Shown: piece after piece, positions 1 to 8,812 of the stretch
How positions within the stretch are numbered: position 1 is the stretch's first letter
How the letters are laid out: each line of letters opens with the position of its first letter
DNA from: Mojavia pulchra JT2-VF2
GTDB lineage: Bacteria > Cyanobacteriota > Cyanobacteriia > Cyanobacteriales > Nostocaceae
Assembly: GCA_019359325.1 (NCBI GenBank)
Contig: JAHHHN010000002.1
Coordinates: forward strand, 124,001 to 188,000
Direction of reading: 5' to 3'
Length of the DNA: 64,000 bases
Made by a program: the position numbers and the translations under genes
The notes under the pieces: model-generated
Databases searched by the model: none
The model's input: the letters and a program-made list of their open reading frames with translations, nothing else
Told to the model about the DNA's origin: nothing

Positions 1-518
1 GTCAACACCTCTCCTAAAAATACCCAAGAGCCATACTCTCGCGTAATCACATTTCCATTCTTAGCAATCCAACCAATTCCAGCCCGTTGCGCCCACACTT
101 TATCTTGCACTGGGCCGGTATCTGCATAAAACTTGGCTTGAACGTCTTCACTCAGTGATTGTAGCCAGGTAGTCAGTTCTTTAAGTTTTTTATGCATCAC
201 CTTGTGATAATCTCTTCCCCAGCCATAGCGAGAGATTTTGGCGTATTCTTCGCCTTCGGGACGTTGATGTGGTGTGTAGTAATTAAGAGCCACACAAATT
301 AGCGATCGCACTTCTGGCATCACTAAGCGAATATCTTGACGCTTCGGGTTAGCCATCCATTCCATATCAGCGTTGTAACCCAGCGCTATCCATGCTTGCA
401 GCCGCTGTCTTGCTGTCTCATCTACTTCATCTACAGCAGCAATCCCTACTTTATGAAATCCCAACTCGCTGGCTTTTTCTTTTACCACACTGCTGCTGAT
501 GACGCTGCACTTATTCAT
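1..518 (-). CDS. queG: Epoxyqueuosine reductase QueG, N-terminal part (runs off the window)
   Basis: QueG reduces epoxyqueuosine to queuosine, the last step of queuosine tRNA modification in the cytoplasm, using cobalamin and two 4Fe-4S clusters. I translated the minus strand from an ATG at 518. The product starts MNKCSVISSSVVKEKASELG and contains the family segments RYGWGRDYHKV, DTGPVQDKVWAQRAG and GWIAKNGNVI. The 4Fe-4S ferredoxin part and the C-terminus lie beyond position 1, so only about 172 residues are visible. No frame break is seen. The next gene (785) is divergent, leaving a 266-bp shared upstream region. The family call is firm. The start is less so, because no clear ribosome binding site precedes it. 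Confidence 0.88.
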   Translation of the reverse strand, partial: MNKCSVISSSVVKEKASELGFHKVGIAAVDEVDETARQRLQAWIALGYNADMEWMANPKRQDIRLVMPEVRSLICVALNYYTPHQRPEGEEYAKISRYGWGRDYHKVMHKKLKELTTWLQSLSEDVQAKFYADTGPVQDKVWAQRAGIGWIAKNGNVITREYGSWVFLGEVL

Positions 519-784
519 TTATCTTATTTAAAGTTTGCCTGCTCTCTGGCACTTCAATTATACGTTACACAATCAATGGCTCTGTTTAATATTAGCTGAC
601 TAATACCAATTTGGGATTGGAGATTTTAGATTAAAAGTCTTTACCAAAATGATTCCCAGGCGATCATCTAGCAATTATTTATTCTAAAAGTATTTGTAAA
701 ATGATATCTCATCCTTGAGAAGCTTTCTTTTTACCTACTTTTATATTCAAATTAATGTTCAGCTAGCATGATAATGGTAATCCT

Positions 785-1234
785 ATGACATTTGCTGAAT
801 CTACAGCCGCAACACAGCCGAGTGTTGCTGAAAACATAGTAAAAGAAGAATTCTCTATTGAGGGAATTGCAGAACCAACTATACTGCGTTACTTTCAAAC
901 ATTAAATGCAGGTGAACTGAAAGCAACGTCTGACTTGTTTGCCGAGGATGGTGTAATGTATCCACCGTTTGAATCTGGTTTTGTGGGGCCAGATGCGATC
1001 GCTACTTATCTACAACAAGAAGCTCAAAATATTAAAGCTTTTCCTCACAAAGGAATTTCCGAAATTTTGGAAGATGGCCAAATCCAAGTTCAGGTAACAG
1101 GCAAAGCACAAACGTCCTGGTGTGGAGTTAACGTCTTGTGGCTGTTTATCCTCAATCAGCAACAACAAATCATCCACGCTAAAATCAAACTTTTAGCTTC
1201 TCCTCAAGAGCTACTAACCTTGCGTCGTGAATAA
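785..1234 (+). CDS. Orange carotenoid protein C-terminal-domain homologue (CTDH), NTF2-like fold
   Basis: This 149-residue protein has an NTF2-like fold and closely resembles the C-terminal domain of the orange carotenoid protein (OCP). Shared segments are LRYFQTLN, LFAEDGVMYPPFES, VTGKAQTSW and LLASPQELL. Aligned to OCP from memory, the two residues that hydrogen-bond the ketocarotenoid (OCP Tyr201 and Trp288) correspond to Tyr36 and Trp119. OCP has Phe after the conserved Trp of its PWFGG motif; here Cys113 sits there (SWCG). Stand-alone CTDH proteins are known to bind or transfer carotenoids and can form disulfide dimers through a conserved Cys. About 20 N-terminal residues precede the domain. 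No HCP or OCP gene is adjacent. A strong terminator follows. The alternative is a generic SnoaL-like protein, but the OCP match is specific. Confidence 0.85.
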   Translation: MTFAESTAATQPSVAENIVKEEFSIEGIAEPTILRYFQTLNAGELKATSDLFAEDGVMYPPFESGFVGPDAIATYLQQEAQNIKAFPHKGISEILEDGQIQVQVTGKAQTSWCGVNVLWLFILNQQQQIIHAKIKLLASPQELLTLRRE

Positions 1235-1251
1235 TAGCAAGCTTTCGTACT

Positions 1252-1286
1252 CCCCCACCAAACTTACGTTGTAGTGGGGGATTTTT
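1252..1286 (+). terminator. Rho-independent terminator after the CTDH gene
   Basis: A 7-bp perfect stem, CCCCCAC (1252-1258) with GTGGGGG (1274-1280), is followed by ATTTTT. It lies 17 bp after the stop codon at 1234. Confidence 0.8.
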
Positions 1287-1510
1287 GCTTCACAGATCTA
1301 TAAAACGTATAAAAATTTACTATTTTACTAACAAACTTGTTAAGAAAATCCCTGATATTTAGCTTTAAATTAGTCTCTCTTAGCCTTAGTTGTAGCCGAA
1401 ATTACATAAATTCTTTGGAACAATATCATTTTTTTGGTAATGGCAAATCCAAAAACCGAGGCATTCAGAATGGACATAAGGCACCCTGCTTGAGAAAAAC
1501 TAGCTTTTGT

Positions 1511-1936
1511 TTATTGGACTAGTTCTGGTAAGGTAGCTTCTAACTTGAGACAGTTAGCTCCGTCAACCTGCAATTGATAATCTACCTTATCCATCAAACG
1601 ATTCATAATTAGCCAACCATAGCCACCTTCTTGTTTTTCTAAAGGGTTTGGCGGGAAATAGGTGGACATATCGAAACCTTCGCCATAATCCCAAATTTCC
1701 AAAGCGAGATCTCGGCCTTTCAATTCCAAGCGCAGTAAAACTGGCAAATTGGCCTGCTCCTTATGGGCATGACGTACTACGTTAGAGTAAGCTTCAACCA
1801 GAGCCAACCGCAAACGGCTTGATTGCCGTAACCAATCAACTGATTCTCCTAGTTGAATTTTTAAGCATCCCAGCAACCAATTTTCTACGATGTTTAAAAA
1901 ATTTAAGTCGCTTGGTACATGCAACTCACTTTTCAT
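1511..1936 (-). CDS. Anti-sigma regulatory factor (RsbW-type serine/threonine kinase)
   Basis: This 141-residue protein has a GHKL/HATPase_c ATP-binding fold of the RsbW/SpoIIAB type, which phosphorylates anti-sigma-factor antagonists. The N-box EAYSNVVRHAH has Glu48 and Asn52. The G1 box is DYGEGFD and the G2 region is GGYGWLIMNRLMD. There are no membrane segments or extra domains. The gene begins 3 bp after the stop of the upstream PP2C phosphatase gene (1940-3613), so the two are almost certainly co-transcribed. That pairing is the kinase/phosphatase half of a partner-switching circuit. The STAS antagonist and the target sigma factor are not in this window. Confidence 0.88.
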   Translation of the reverse strand: MKSELHVPSDLNFLNIVENWLLGCLKIQLGESVDWLRQSSRLRLALVEAYSNVVRHAHKEQANLPVLLRLELKGRDLALEIWDYGEGFDMSTYFPPNPLEKQEGGYGWLIMNRLMDKVDYQLQVDGANCLKLEATLPELVQ

Positions 1937-1939
1937 TAC

Positions 1940-3613
1940 TTATAAAACCTCCAGTGAGAGTATAGTTTGGTCGTCTTCTTGAACTTGATTGTCTGCTTGA
2001 ATGCGAGCTAATAAATGGGTAAGGGAAAGTGGTTGTGGTTCCTGTTGTAAAAGTTGCCAAAGGCCGTCTTGATTCAGCATAGAACGGTTAAATGGCTGAA
2101 CGCCACCCTCGGTAATCCCGCTAGCAATTAATTTATTTGATACCGTTGCTTCTGTAATACCATCGCTGGCTAACAGTAGGGTATCTTTAGGATTAAGAAC
2201 CAAGCGACCAGATGGAGCCTGCCACTTATGCAAGATACCTAGAGGAATACTGCGTACCTTCAGGTAATTAGGCTGTGCCGCCAACTTTTCTTGGAGTGAC
2301 CAAAGTAGGGGATAAATATGACCGGCGTTAGCATAGACTAGTTCCCTGGTGCTAGGGGTATAACAAGCTAAGACAAGAGTAATAAAACAATTGTTGCCGA
2401 TTAAGTCATCGCACATAGCGTGGTTAAGATTCTGCATGACTACATTCGGTTCCGCTGGCGTTTCTTGAGATAATTCCCGACGCAACACCGAAATAGCACT
2501 AGCCATGAACAAAGCAGCTGGGACGCCTTTTCCGGAAACGTCACCCACTGCCAACCACAAGTCTCCTTTGGGATGAACAAATACTTCAAAAAAATCGCCC
2601 CCCACTTCACGAGCCGGGTAGCAGCAAGCTTGCAGTTTCACACCCTTGATTTCAGGTAAACTTTGCCTTAGCAAGTTATTTTGAATTTGGCGAGCAACTT
2701 CTAACTCAGCGCTAATCTGCTGTTGCTTTTCCTGGAGACGCTGGTATAGTTTTGCCTGAGAAAGGGCTAATGCTGCTTGTTCAGCAACACCTGCAATCAA
2801 TTGGATGTCTTCGTTTTCCCAACAATCCTCGCGTCCTCTTTGGTAGAGAGCCAAGACAGCGAGCAGGTGTTGCTGATAGGACAATGGTACAATTAGTTGA
2901 TGACTAGTAGTGTTGTCATCTGTATCTTGAGTCAGTTGATAATGACGGGTTTCGAGTACTTTCTCGATTAAATTACTCGGATCGAAAGCGCAACTAAATA
3001 TGTGAGATTTGGGGTCTTGGTAGGAGAACAAGTCTTGTGTCAGGCGATCGCCTTCTACTGGTCGAAGGAAACAGCAAGTAGCTTCAAAGGTTTCACCAAT
3101 AGTTGCTACGATTTTTTGCAGCATACTATCGTAGTCTAAGGACTCCCGAATTGCTGTTGTTACAGCATTAAACAAAGATTCTCGCCGTAGCGCACGCCGT
3201 AACTCTTGGGTGCGTTGTTTAACCAAGCGATAAGTATCAGTAGCTTGTTCAACTAATGCTTTCAACCGTTGAGGATTCCAGGGTTTGGTAATGTACTTAA
3301 ATACCTGACCGGAGTTAATTGCATCAACCAAATCTTCGACATCAGTAAAACCAGTCAACAAAATCCGAATTGTATCGGGAAAGCGCTCTACTGTTAGGCT
3401 GAGAAATTCTGTACCGTTCATTTCCGGCATTCTTTGGTCAGAGATAATCACAGCCATCTCGCCTTCTTTGTCCAGGATTTCCAGGGCACTACGAGCATTA
3501 TTGGCTTGATATACTTGAAAATCTCGTCTAAAAGTGCGGTAGAGTAAATCTAAGTTATCCAGCTCATCATCTACCACCATGAGCTTAAGTTTGCATACCT
3601 CTGTTTCAGTCAT
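1940..3613 (-). CDS. Response regulator with GAF and SpoIIE-type PP2C phosphatase domains
   Basis: The 557-residue cytoplasmic protein has three parts. Residues about 8-125 form a receiver domain with acidic pocket Asp15/Asp16, phospho-acceptor Asp59 (IISDQRMPEMNG) and the conserved Lys in YITKPW. Residues about 150-295 are a GAF domain. A coiled linker follows (EKQQQISAELEVARQIQ). Residues about 310-557 are the metal-dependent PP2C/SpoIIE phosphatase with VGGDFFE, GDVSGKGVPAALF and LLLASDGITEA. The expected role is phosphorylation-controlled dephosphorylation of a STAS anti-sigma antagonist, opposing the anti-sigma kinase encoded 3 bp downstream. A LuxR-type response regulator lies 184 bp upstream on the same strand. 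The domain assignment is secure; the partner STAS protein is unknown. Confidence 0.92.
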   Translation of the reverse strand: MTETEVCKLKLMVVDDELDNLDLLYRTFRRDFQVYQANNARSALEILDKEGEMAVIISDQRMPEMNGTEFLSLTVERFPDTIRILLTGFTDVEDLVDAINSGQVFKYITKPWNPQRLKALVEQATDTYRLVKQRTQELRRALRRESLFNAVTTAIRESLDYDSMLQKIVATIGETFEATCCFLRPVEGDRLTQDLFSYQDPKSHIFSCAFDPSNLIEKVLETRHYQLTQDTDDNTTSHQLIVPLSYQQHLLAVLALYQRGREDCWENEDIQLIAGVAEQAALALSQAKLYQRLQEKQQQISAELEVARQIQNNLLRQSLPEIKGVKLQACCYPAREVGGDFFEVFVHPKGDLWLAVGDVSGKGVPAALFMASAISVLRRELSQETPAEPNVVMQNLNHAMCDDLIGNNCFITLVLACYTPSTRELVYANAGHIYPLLWSLQEKLAAQPNYLKVRSIPLGILHKWQAPSGRLVLNPKDTLLLASDGITEATVSNKLIASGITEGGVQPFNRSMLNQDGLWQLLQQEPQPLSLTHLLARIQADNQVQEDDQTILSLEVL

Positions 3614-3797
3614 ATTTGACTTTAGTTTTTAAATAATTTAATGGTGAGATAGCGCAATGTCTATCTCACCCAATAACTAACGAAAATAATCAAAAAATTA
3701 CCTGCTCTAAAGAAGCTATCCTCCTTTGAACTAGAGTTTTCTTAAAGTTATAAATTTTCCTTTAGTATTCTTCAGGTTGCTACAGTGTCAAGTTAAT

Positions 3798-4523
3798 TTA
3801 TCCCACTAAACCAGAACGCAAAGCACGAACTGCTGCCTGGGTACGGTCATCAGCGCATAGCTTGTTTAAAATATTCCGTACGTGAGTTTTCACCGTCCCA
3901 ACTGTGATGTACAGTCTTTCGGCGATTACTGCATTGCTACAACCTTCGACAATCAACTGTAACACTTCTAACTCCCTTTCTGTCAGGGTGTAAGGTTCCA
4001 TCAAATCCTGATTTTCCTCAGCTTCAGAGTTATTAGCGTTACTCTTAGTGTTTAAAAATCCTGCATCTTGTTTTGCTGGATTTTGTTGTGCTTGTTGTAA
4101 GACGATGCGAGCGATCGCTGGATCGATCCAAGCATTGCCATTGTAGGTTACTCGTACAGCTTCCAGCAAATTATCGAATTTAATATCCTTCATGCAGTAA
4201 GAATCCGCCCCAGCTGCAAAAGCTGCCAAAACTGCTTCTTTATTATCTCGTAGTGTCAAAATTAATATTCTGGTTACTAACTCTTCGCCACGACTAATAG
4301 ACTTTACCTCCCGTGTCAGCTCAATGCCATCCTTATCTGGTAAGCCTATATCTACAATTGCAATATCAGGTTGTAGCGTTTTCAACATTTTCAGACCTTC
4401 AGCAGCATTGGCAGCTTCTCCTACAACTTCAATTTCTTCTTTTTGCAGTAGTGCTGTCCGAATACCCACACGGGTGAGGTCATGATCTTCAATCAGAGCA
4501 ATACGAATTTTACTCATAGTCAA
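3798..4523 (-). CDS. NarL/FixJ-family response regulator (receiver plus LuxR-type HTH)
   Basis: This is a 241-residue DNA-binding response regulator. The receiver spans residues about 5-125, with acidic residues Glu12/Asp13 and phospho-acceptor Asp58 (IAIVDIGLPDKDG). A linker of roughly 50 residues is rich in Asn, Gln and Glu. The C-terminal LuxR/GerE helix-turn-helix starts at about residue 178 (TERELEVLQLIVEG, then TVGTVKTHVRNILNKL). ATG codons at 4523 and 4517 are both possible starts; the second gives MSKIRIALIEDHD. The gene lies upstream of the receiver-PP2C gene with a 184-bp gap, so it may belong to the same regulatory set. No cognate histidine kinase is adjacent. Its targets cannot be read from sequence. 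Confidence 0.9.
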   Translation of the reverse strand: MTMSKIRIALIEDHDLTRVGIRTALLQKEEIEVVGEAANAAEGLKMLKTLQPDIAIVDIGLPDKDGIELTREVKSISRGEELVTRILILTLRDNKEAVLAAFAAGADSYCMKDIKFDNLLEAVRVTYNGNAWIDPAIARIVLQQAQQNPAKQDAGFLNTKSNANNSEAEENQDLMEPYTLTERELEVLQLIVEGCSNAVIAERLYITVGTVKTHVRNILNKLCADDRTQAAVRALRSGLVG

Positions 4524-5295
4524 TTTCCGCCCGTTACACTACCTTAACTGTAAAATCGAGTTTACTCAAAAGTCGTAAGAGATGCAGTTTAAAGACATCT
4601 GTACAAAAATAAATATACAAGTGCTTTGTGAGTAAGGCTAACACGGAAGAGCGTTTGCCGATACTAAAGGCATTCATTTCTCATTGGAACATTACACTTC
4701 AATAATAGAATCAAGGCAGGTTAACCCCAACTATAAGCGTATAATATCAATTAGTTCAATTTTGTTTGCTCTTGTTATGGGTTAACAAACCCTTATCCTT
4801 ATATAGATACACCAAAGATTCCTGGTATTTTTTTGCATAGCTGCTGAAGTATGCCGTGTTCTCCAAACAGCAGGGTGGATTTACTTCTCTAAGAAGATTA
4901 GCCACAAATTAAGCTCCTTATGCTGAGAGTATACTGGCTCAGATGAAGCTTTCGTTATTTTTGAAGATTACTGAGTACTATTCAATAATCTGCCTAAGGG
5001 AAATAATTGAGAAATTATTCACCTCGCTTTTAAGGAATGCATTAGCGTTACCAACCATTTGCAAAAGTTTACTCTTAATTTGTTATGAAAATCCTATAAG
5101 ATATTTTTATAGCACAAATATTCTATATATAAACTTGACCAAATCTTTTAAATAACCTCAAGAAGATAATTTACTTAGGTTTATCCATCCAACCAAGCAG
5201 TTGATTGTCGCCAAAATTACAACAAGCAACATATTAAAAAATTTGATAAACTAACGGTCTAGAGAGTCTGGTGTGAAGCTAATTAAGAATCGGCT
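4524..5295. other. Intergenic region, 772 bp, divergent promoters
   Basis: This lies between the minus-strand response regulator and the plus-strand glycosyltransferase, so it should hold promoters for both. It is AT-rich. Short open frames such as 4943-5155 have no coding look. I saw no tRNA, IS ends or strong hairpin. Confidence 0.6.
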
Positions 5296-6069
5296 ATGTC
5301 TAAACCACCTAATATGTCTAAACCGCCGAAAGCATTTTCTGTGTTGGGGATGCCAGTTCATGTGATGGCTAACTATCCAAGCTGGTTACTAGAGAGCCTG
5401 CAACAAGGCAGAGGAACTCACGTGGTAACGCTTAATGCAGAAATGACTATGCAGGCAGAGCGAGATAGTGCCCTAGCTAAGGTGATTCAAGATGCCGAGT
5501 TAGTAATTCCAGATGGGGCAGGGGTAGTTCTGTATTTGCGATGGCTGTTATGGCAAAAAGTACAACGTTGTCCGGGGATTGAGTTAGCAGAAACACTATT
5601 GCGAGAACTAGGACAACAGCAGATAGGCGCAAAGGTATTTTTCTATGGAGGAGCGCCTGGAGTAGCTGCAAAAGCGGCAGAATTTTGTCAGCAGCAAATC
5701 CCAGGTTTGTCCATAGCAGGTACTCACACAGGCTACCATTCTCCAGAAGAAGAAGAACAATTGCGGCAAACTCTCAACCAGTTGCAGCCACAAGTAATTT
5801 TTGTTGGCTTGGGAGTACCACGCCAAGAGTTATGGATTGCCAAAAATCGCTATTTGTGTCCCCAAGCAATTTGGATTGGTGTTGGTGGCAGTTTTGATAT
5901 TTGGTCAGGTACGAAAACCCGTGCCCCTTCTTGGTTAGGAAATAACAATTTAGAGTGGCTGTATCGGCTTTATCAAGAACCTTGGCGCTGGCGGCGGATG
6001 TTGGCTTTGCCAGAGTTTGCGCTGAAGGCCTTTATTTATCGCTTGACTGCAAGAGGCGCAATTAGTTAA
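5296..6069 (+). CDS. WecG/TagA/CpsF-family glycosyltransferase
   Basis: The 257-residue protein belongs to glycosyltransferase family 26, which transfers N-acetylmannosaminuronic acid, ManNAc or a related sugar to a lipid-linked acceptor in surface polysaccharide synthesis. Family landmarks are LNAEMTMQAERD, the likely catalytic Asp in VIPDGAGVV, KVFFYGGAPGVA, VIFVGLGVPRQELW and the C-terminal IGVGGSFDIWSG. The C-terminal basic stretch (WRWRRM) could associate with the membrane. The start is ambiguous: the first codons are duplicated, giving MSKPPN then MSKPPK, with ATGs at 5296 and 5314. It stands alone, with no other polysaccharide genes next to it. The donor sugar and pathway remain unknown. 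Confidence 0.9.
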   Translation: MSKPPNMSKPPKAFSVLGMPVHVMANYPSWLLESLQQGRGTHVVTLNAEMTMQAERDSALAKVIQDAELVIPDGAGVVLYLRWLLWQKVQRCPGIELAETLLRELGQQQIGAKVFFYGGAPGVAAKAAEFCQQQIPGLSIAGTHTGYHSPEEEEQLRQTLNQLQPQVIFVGLGVPRQELWIAKNRYLCPQAIWIGVGGSFDIWSGTKTRAPSWLGNNNLEWLYRLYQEPWRWRRMLALPEFALKAFIYRLTARGAIS

Positions 6070-6242
6070 TAACTGACGGAAAATTTTTGAGGCTTTATTA
6101 CTGGGTAGTAATAATTACTAAAAATTGAGGCACTTTAAGAATTTTAGGTTTGAGGTTGGAGATTCCCAGGTTTTGTCTGGGAATCATTATTTTGTATGGA
6201 ATTTTCCATCTCAGTCCTCAATTTGTTCCTAATAATTCAGCA

Positions 6243-6989
6243 ATGCCAGTATTAAGCACTCAAGAAACAACTAATACATCTGTTAATCAGCAGGACAGTG
6301 AAACTCAAAAGCACAGTGGCAATGCTCCTGTAATTTTGCAATTACAATCTGTAACAAAAACTTATGCCAACGGCTCTCACGCTTTGTTGGATGTGAACCT
6401 AGAAGTCAAACAAAAAGAATTTCTATTTATAACTGGGCCCAGTGGTTCTGGTAAATCAACGCTTTTAAAACTGCTGTATGGTGAAGAGTTAGCCACGCAG
6501 GGAGAAGTGATTGTTGATCAATGCAATGTGGCAACTTTGCGGGGCGATCGCTTGCCATTATTGCGGCGACGCATTGGCATTGTGTTTCAAGACTATAAAC
6601 TGATTCCCCAGCGGACAGTAGCAGAAAATGTAACTTTTGTGCTGCAAGCTCAAGGTTATACTCGCAAAGAAATTCAACGACGTTTAGAACCAACTTTAAA
6701 GCTAGTGGGTTTGCTGGCTAAAGCCGACTGCTTTCCAAGCCAACTTTCTGGCGGCGAGCAACAACGGGTGAGTATTGCACGGGCGATCGTAGCAACGCCA
6801 CCAATACTTTTGGCGGATGAACCTACCGGCAACCTTGATCCAGATAATTCCTGGCAAGTGATACAGATTCTTCAAAAGTTAAATTCTTTTGGAGCAACGG
6901 TAATAGTTACGACTCACGATGAACAACTGGTACGGCGGTGCAATCATCCAGTGGTACAATTCCGCAATGGCCGAATGTATCGAAAATAG
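6243..6989 (+). CDS. ftsE: FtsE-like ABC transporter ATP-binding protein
   Basis: FtsE is the ATPase partner of the membrane protein FtsX, which controls septal peptidoglycan hydrolysis. The protein carries Walker [11 protein letters not shown]-loop FQDYKLIP, signature LSGGEQQR, Walker [12 protein letters not shown] and H-loop TTHD. The FtsE-specific stretch [12 protein letters not shown] resembles the E. coli protein. I chose the ATG at 6243 (248 residues). The frame is open back to a TTG at 6150, which would add 31 hydrophobic residues, and this is less likely. The N-terminal 35 residues before the ABC domain are low-complexity polar sequence. No ftsX is adjacent: the next gene is convergent. 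A lone ftsE is plausible in cyanobacteria; LolD/MacB-like ATPases are the alternative. Confidence 0.85.
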   Translation: MPVLSTQETTNTSVNQQDSETQKHSGNAPVILQLQSVTKTYANGSHALLDVNLEVKQKEFLFITGPSGSGKSTLLKLLYGEELATQGEVIVDQCNVATLRGDRLPLLRRRIGIVFQDYKLIPQRTVAENVTFVLQAQGYTRKEIQRRLEPTLKLVGLLAKADCFPSQLSGGEQQRVSIARAIVATPPILLADEPTGNLDPDNSWQVIQILQKLNSFGATVIVTTHDEQLVRRCNHPVVQFRNGRMYRK

Positions 6990-7105
6990 CCATGAAACAA
7001 TTCAAAATGAAGAAATAGAATCCTGGCTGTTGGCTCAATGCAAATTAAATACACAACAGCTTAGTCATTGATCAACCGTTTTAACTAATGACCAATGACT
7101 AATAG

Positions 7106-7873
7106 CTAAGAAATAATCAGAGTTTTGGCTTTTGCGGATACAGGTATAAAAGGTGCTACTGCGCTAGATGGGATATTTTCCAAGCGATCCAAGGCTTGCA
7201 AACTCTCGAAAGCTGCCTCACGAATTACTGCTTCCTCCTCCTTACTTATTAAAAGCCGCAAACATTCAACAGCATTTTGTTGCACTACAGAATCAACCCG
7301 CTTACGAGTGATCAATTTAGTGAGCTGCCGCACGGCAATCAAACGCTTCAAGGAATCTGATTCAGTTAAGTTGACCAATAGCTGATCGAGGTGGTCTTCT
7401 TGCTGATTTCCATAAAGACCGAAGATTTGCCAGACTAACAAAATTAAGGTTACTACCATTCCTAAACCTTGCATGATCACAGTGGCAGCAATCCAGGGAC
7501 TGTTAGAATCAACCCAAATTGCCGCCGCCATGTAAGTACTAACGGTAGCAATGCCACCACTCATCACAGCTAAGATTAAGCGACGGTTTGGGCCGTTTAA
7601 AAACCTTCGCATCTCAGACCAGTGCCGTTGCCAATCCCACTTCTGCATCGAGTAAACTAATAACATTACCCCAATGCCGATAAGCAGTGCCAACAGAAGT
7701 TTCCAGTTCCACAACAGCATAGCAAAGACGATTGTAAGGAACCCAAGAACGCCTCCAGGCCCAGAGAAACGCTTAAAAGTTCGCTGCTTTGTGGCTCTTG
7801 CCTTGAAATTTGTCAGCGACCAGTTGAAAAGCTGGTTTATTAATTGCTGCCAAGAAGACGAAGCCTGTGCCAC
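7106..7873 (-). CDS. Membrane protein with C-terminal armadillo/HEAT-like helices
   Basis: This 255-residue protein has a GTG start. Two hydrophobic segments follow each other (GVLGFLTIVFAMLLWNW and LLLALLIGIGVMLLV), then two more near residues 95-165 (LILAVMSGGIATVSTYMAAA and VIMQGLGMVVTLILLVW). The C-terminal 85 residues are alternating amphipathic helices (LIAVRQLTKLITRK, VVQQNAVECLRLLIS, VIREAAFESLQAL), typical of HEAT/armadillo repeats. This matches a cyanobacterial family annotated only as armadillo-type fold-containing membrane proteins. It is convergent with ftsE. No enzymatic motif is visible and the function is unknown. A role as a membrane-anchored scaffold is inference. Confidence 0.7.
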   Translation of the reverse strand: MAQASSSWQQLINQLFNWSLTNFKARATKQRTFKRFSGPGGVLGFLTIVFAMLLWNWKLLLALLIGIGVMLLVYSMQKWDWQRHWSEMRRFLNGPNRRLILAVMSGGIATVSTYMAAAIWVDSNSPWIAATVIMQGLGMVVTLILLVWQIFGLYGNQQEDHLDQLLVNLTESDSLKRLIAVRQLTKLITRKRVDSVVQQNAVECLRLLISKEEEAVIREAAFESLQALDRLENIPSSAVAPFIPVSAKAKTLIIS

Positions 7874-8209
7874 GGTTGTTTACCTACTTACTAGATTACA
7901 AGATTATTTAATGTGTGAGTTTTTCCTAGAATGAGGGAAGAATGCAGACACCAGTTTCTTTGTGGCGTAGCCATTGGCTGGGTTCAAGGCTGTAGATGCC
8001 CGTAAACGCAAATATTACAAGAAGCACGACTTCTCGTAAAGTAGCGGTTTGCCAAAGGTTAAGCTAGAGGTTGAATTATACTTCACCCTTTACGCTTCAT
8101 GCTTTCCCAGTACCTAGGGCTGTCATTGACAATCAATAATACTCTATTAAGAATACTTGGACAGTAACGAAGCAGAGCAATTTTGTTACTGAGTTTTTAG
8201 AGTTGGGAG
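7874..8209. other. Intergenic region, 336 bp
   Basis: It separates two minus-strand genes. A short frame ending in basic residues (VDARKRKYYKKHDFS, plus strand near 7994-8038) looks like the tail of a lost gene, but no start or longer frame supports it. There is no tRNA or clear terminator. Confidence 0.4.
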
Positions 8210-8812
8210 TTAAAAACAAAAACGAAAGTTATCAAGGGTGAATTGACCATCAAAAGCACAGAAGGTTACAGAATGAATATTATTTGCTGCTACAGATAAT
8301 AATGTATTTGGAGGAACTGCGGAGTCAGAATTAGCAAGATTCGCTCCTGGTAGCACTGCTTGGGTAAGCAGTTGGCGATCGCAATTATAAGCAGAAAGCA
8401 CCAGACGCTGTGAACTTGTGACAAAAGCACTAACCCAATTCACAGGATGCAAAAAGGTAGCTTCCAACATTCCACTCTTAGGCGATCCCATTAACACAGT
8501 TAGTCCTGAGTAAGCTGGAAAAGCTGGATTTGATGGTTGTATAGCTAGAGAATTGTGAAATATCACGCCCCAACGCTCATACTGGCGTTCCACTGCTTCA
8601 AAACATTTCAAATCTTCTAAGTCTAAATAAATGCAAGTAGGTATATTTTGTTTAACGGTATCAGCGATATTTTCTACCTGATCCCGCAAGGCTGAAGCTA
8701 TAACTTGGTTTTTTATATTACAGTTGTCAAGCGCAAATTTAGCGTCTTCAAATTTAAGTATTTTATCCGATTGAAGAATAGCCTGCTTTACCATGACACC
8801 ACACGTTACCAT
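8210..8812 (-). CDS. Hypothetical protein with a beta-sandwich-like C-terminal half
   Basis: The family of this 200-residue protein is not recognised. The N-terminal 65 residues are helical and charged, and no signal peptide is evident. From about residue 80 the pattern is of alternating short strands: GLTVLMGSPKSGMLEATF, WVSAFVTSSQRLVLSAY, NIHSVTFCAFDG, ending FTLDNFRFCF. This recalls the C-terminal strand of lectin-like or galactose-binding-like domains of cyanobacterial surface proteins (consensus ending F-x-I-D-D-hydrophobic-x-F). There are five Cys residues. An internal start at residue 7 (MVKQAILQ) is possible. The gene is flanked by AT-rich non-coding DNA on both sides and seems monocistronic. 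Confidence 0.6.
   Translation of the reverse strand: MVTCGVMVKQAILQSDKILKFEDAKFALDNCNIKNQVIASALRDQVENIADTVKQNIPTCIYLDLEDLKCFEAVERQYERWGVIFHNSLAIQPSNPAFPAYSGLTVLMGSPKSGMLEATFLHPVNWVSAFVTSSQRLVLSAYNCDRQLLTQAVLPGANLANSDSAVPPNTLLSVAANNIHSVTFCAFDGQFTLDNFRFCF

Noticed and set aside
336-599. Plus-strand open frame near the start of the window
   Set aside because: It is antisense to queG, whose minus-strand translation is a clear family match.
1337-1522. Short plus-strand frame after the CTDH gene
   Set aside because: There is no ribosome binding site or family resemblance. It overlaps the end of the anti-sigma gene and lies behind a terminator.
4943-5155. 70-codon frame between the response regulator and the glycosyltransferase
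   Set aside because: It is AT-driven composition rich in Leu, Ile, Lys and Tyr, with no motif or start context.
6150-6242. TTG-initiated N-terminal extension of FtsE
   Set aside because: The added 31 residues are hydrophobic and unlike FtsE N-termini, while an ATG with a normal FtsE-like length follows at 6243.
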